Origin: Halorhabdus salina
GTDB lineage: Archaea; Halobacteriota; Halobacteria; Halobacteriales; Haloarculaceae
DNA: 64,000 nt
NCBI RefSeq assembly: GCF_013839425.1
Contig: NZ_JACDNP010000002.1
Location: 249,453-313,452, forward strand
Direction: 5' to 3'
In this document: one piece after another, positions 62,081 to 64,000 of the stretch
Numbering within the stretch: the first letter of the stretch is position 1
How the letters are laid out: every line of letters starts with the position of its first letter
Made by a program: the position numbers and the translations under genes
Notes under the pieces: generated by a model
What the model was told of the DNA's origin: nothing
The model's database searches: none
What the model saw: only the letters and a program-made list of their open reading frames with translations

Positions 62081-63193
62081 ATGGGCCTTGAGGAGGAGAT
62101 CCGGGAACTCGAGGAGGAGATCGCATCCACCCCCTACAACAAGTCGACCGAGGAGCACATCGGCCGCCTGAAGGCCAAGCTCGCCGAGAAAAAAGAGGAG
62201 TTCGAAAAGCGCCAGTCCGGCTCGGGCGGTGGGTCAGGGTACGCTGTCGAGAAGACCGGCGACGCCACGGTGGCCCTGGTTGGCTTTCCCAGCGTCGGTA
62301 AGTCCACGCTGATCAACGCCCTCACCAACGCCGACAGCGAAGTCGGGTCGTATGACTTTACGACGTTGGACGTCAATCCGGGGATGCTCCAGTACAACGG
62401 CGCGAACATCCAACTACTCGACGTTCCCGGATTGATCGAAGGGGCCGCGGGCGGCCGGGGCGACGGTAAAGCAGTGCTGTCGGTCGTCCGGACGGCCGAT
62501 CTCGTGCTGTTCGTCCTCTCGGCCTTCGAGATCGGTCAATACGAGCGCCTCAGCGAGGAACTCTACAAGAACAAGGTTCGGCTGGATGTCGAGCCCCCCA
62601 GAGTCAGCGTCCGCAAGAAACACAAGGACGGCATCAGCGTGAATGCGTCTGTCGACATCGATCTCGACGAACAGACGGTAAAGAGCGTCCTCCGGGAACA
62701 CGAGTTCGTCAACGCCGACGTGACCATCGGCGAGCAGATCGACATCGACCGGCTGATCGACGGGATCATGGACAACCGCGAGTATCTGCCCTCGCTCGTC
62801 GCCGTCAACAAGGTCGACCTGATCGATCCCAGCTACGTCGACACCGTCACGGCGGATCTCCGCGAGGTCGGCGTCGATCCCGATGACGCGATTTTCATCA
62901 GCGCCGAGAAGGAGAAGGGCCTCGAAAGCCTGACCGAGCGCATCTGGGACGGACTCGGACTCATCCGGATCTACATGGACAAGCCAGGCCGGGGCGTCGA
63001 CTACGAGGAGCCGCTGATCCTCACCGAGGGTGACACCGTCGGGGATGCCTGTGAGAAGATCGGCGGGCGCTTCGACGATCGCTTCCGCTTCGCGCGGGTC
63101 TCCGGTGAGAGTGCGGCCCACGACGACCAGCAGGTCGGCCGGGATCACGAACTTGCCGACGAGGACGTCCTCCGGATCGTCGTCGATCGGTGA
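62081..63193 (+). CDS. drg: Developmentally regulated GTP-binding protein Drg
   Basis: 370 residues. G1 GFPSVGKSTLINALT, G2 TTLDV, G3 LLDVPGLIEGAAGG, G4 NKVD, G5 ISAEKEKG. N-terminal helical pair (EEEIRELEEEIASTPYNKST) and a C-terminal TGS domain (IRIYMDKPGRGVDYEEPLIL). Drg GTPases bind polysomes and are nearly universal in Archaea and eukaryotes. TGS is intact. Confidence 0.95.
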   Translation: MGLEEEIRELEEEIASTPYNKSTEEHIGRLKAKLAEKKEEFEKRQSGSGGGSGYAVEKTGDATVALVGFPSVGKSTLINALTNADSEVGSYDFTTLDVNPGMLQYNGANIQLLDVPGLIEGAAGGRGDGKAVLSVVRTADLVLFVLSAFEIGQYERLSEELYKNKVRLDVEPPRVSVRKKHKDGISVNASVDIDLDEQTVKSVLREHEFVNADVTIGEQIDIDRLIDGIMDNREYLPSLVAVNKVDLIDPSYVDTVTADLREVGVDPDDAIFISAEKEKGLESLTERIWDGLGLIRIYMDKPGRGVDYEEPLILTEGDTVGDACEKIGGRFDDRFRFARVSGESAAHDDQQVGRDHELADEDVLRIVVDR

Positions 63194-63197
63194 GTCG

Positions 63198-63659
63198 ATG
63201 CCGACGAGCGACGTCCCACGGAATCGCCTCCTCGCCGTCCTCTCGCTGTCGGTCGTCCCCTGGACGGGGCTGCTCACCGGTGGGTACGTCACGCTGGTTA
63301 TGCCGTGGGGACTGCACGATCCGTTCGGCCCCCACATCACACTCCTGCCGGACTATCTCGCAGCCACCGGAAGCGGTCCGCCACCCTTCCTGTTCGCCTG
63401 GCCGCTCGGTGTCGGGATCTACGGGCTGACACTGGTGAGCGCGCTCGGCGAGACGTTCGACCGTGGAGATCCGCGGGTCACGGGCGGGTTACTCGTGCTG
63501 GTCGGCGTGACCCAATTGACGGTTGCCTGGGGGTTCCTGCGCCGTGGTGAGTACGCGCTCGTCGCTCCACTGGGGACCCTCGCCGCCTGGACGCTCGCGT
63601 GGTGGTTCTACTGGCCGGACTTGCGATCGATCGCCCGCTTCGAGCGCCACCGGGACTGA
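63198..63659 (+). CDS. Membrane protein, TIGR04206-like
   Basis: 153 residues from the ATG at 63198, four bases after the drg stop, so probably co-transcribed. Four membrane helices: RLLAVLSLSVVPWTGLLTGG, LFAWPLGVGIYGLTLVSALG, GLLVLVGVTQLTVAWGFL and LGTLAAWTLAWWFYWPDLRS. I associate it with the haloarchaeal family TIGR04206 on the basis of position next to drg and topology. Function unknown. Confidence 0.7.
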   Translation: MPTSDVPRNRLLAVLSLSVVPWTGLLTGGYVTLVMPWGLHDPFGPHITLLPDYLAATGSGPPPFLFAWPLGVGIYGLTLVSALGETFDRGDPRVTGGLLVLVGVTQLTVAWGFLRRGEYALVAPLGTLAAWTLAWWFYWPDLRSIARFERHRD

Positions 63660-63721
63660 CACACCGTCACGTGCCGTTCGGCGCCGGCACGTTTTTCGGC
63701 GACCCGCCCGTCCAATCGCAC

Positions 63722-64000
63722 ATGGATGGCACGCTCGATCACGTCATGATGCGCGTCGAGGACTTGGAGGAATCGCTTGCGTGGTACAAGTCCCACCTCG
63801 GCTACGAGGAGATCGGTCGCTGGGAGGCCGAGACGTTCACGAACGTCCACCTTGCCCCCTCGGGCGTTCACGAGGACGGGGCAACGCTGGAACTGACCTA
63901 CAACCACGACGGTCGCTCCTACACGATGGGCGACGCCTGGGGCCACATCGCTGTTCGCGTCGAGGACGTCGAGGAGGCCTACTACGAACTCATGGACGAG
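63722..64000 (+). CDS. Glyoxalase-fold (VOC) protein, cut by the window end
   Basis: 93 residues to the window edge from the ATG at 63722. MDGTLDHVMMRVEDLEESLA and WYKSHLGYEEIGRW open the first beta-alpha-beta3 unit. His in DHVMMRV and Glu in ATLELTYNHDG are the metal ligands of lactoylglutathione lyase-type enzymes, and the second unit begins GHIAVRVEDVEEAYYEL. Lactoylglutathione lyase or a related lyase/dioxygenase are the options. The gene continues beyond the window. Confidence 0.8.
   Translation, partial: MDGTLDHVMMRVEDLEESLAWYKSHLGYEEIGRWEAETFTNVHLAPSGVHEDGATLELTYNHDGRSYTMGDAWGHIAVRVEDVEEAYYELMDE

Overview
The window is a stretch of a haloarchaeal (class Halobacteria) chromosome. The evidence is the high GC of most of it, strongly acidic proteins rich in Asp and Glu, TATA boxes about 25-30 bases before many starts with little or no leader, and archaeal housekeeping genes: PCNA, PriL, Hjc, Hel308, EndA, UbaA, SepF, Drg and the L11 / L1-L10-L12 ribosomal genes. 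A Haloarculaceae-like lineage is my guess only; I cannot name a genus from the sequence.

Layout. Positions 1-5,640 are AT-richer than the rest and look like the end of an integrated plasmid- or virus-like element: a truncated gene, a primase-polymerase, a pentapeptide-repeat protein with a pore-like C-terminus, and a tightly coupled pair of unknown genes. Positions 5,766-16,430 are core: a regulator with a queuosine/archaeosine precursor transporter, RlmE, PCNA, PriL, Hjc, a Usp protein and Hel308, broken by one decayed nucleotidyltransferase operon. Positions 16,431-20,088 are accessory. A Tat-secreted hydrophobic protein and a small membrane protein lie beside IS debris, and this island is bracketed by the true Hel308 3' end and a diverged second copy of that 3' end. 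Next come a chemotaxis transducer, a cyclophilin-like gene with an in-frame stop, a HAD phosphatase, and a thiol-redox group (thioredoxin reductase-like, peroxiredoxin-like, a likely bis-gamma-glutamylcystine reductase and its HxlR regulator). A solitary TnpB element sits at 29.5-30.8 kb.

Positions 31,000-41,900 carry two TauE/SafE permeases, small regulators, a pair matching the PHA-mobilisation enzymes BdhA and PhaZh1, a NucS-like/zinc-ribbon protein, and EndA. TrpRS at 42.1 kb is preceded by a leaderless 26-codon ORF with three Trp codons and a GC-rich hairpin, which suggests translation-coupled control. A response-regulator/histidine kinase gene follows, broken by a frameshift and a nonsense codon.

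Positions 45,300-64,000 are mostly core: UbaA, SepF, phytoene synthase, an epimerase, an RNase II-family enzyme, a lipoprotein with ten tandem N-glycosylation sequons, a PUA-domain protein, and a ribokinase with a nucleoside hydrolase (nucleoside salvage). The L1-L10-L12 operon has a structured leader likely used for L1 autoregulation. A sensor kinase, L11, Drg, a membrane protein and a partial glyoxalase-fold gene end the window. No tRNA, rRNA or CRISPR array was seen. Several decayed gene remnants in the accessory stretches show that recombination has been active.
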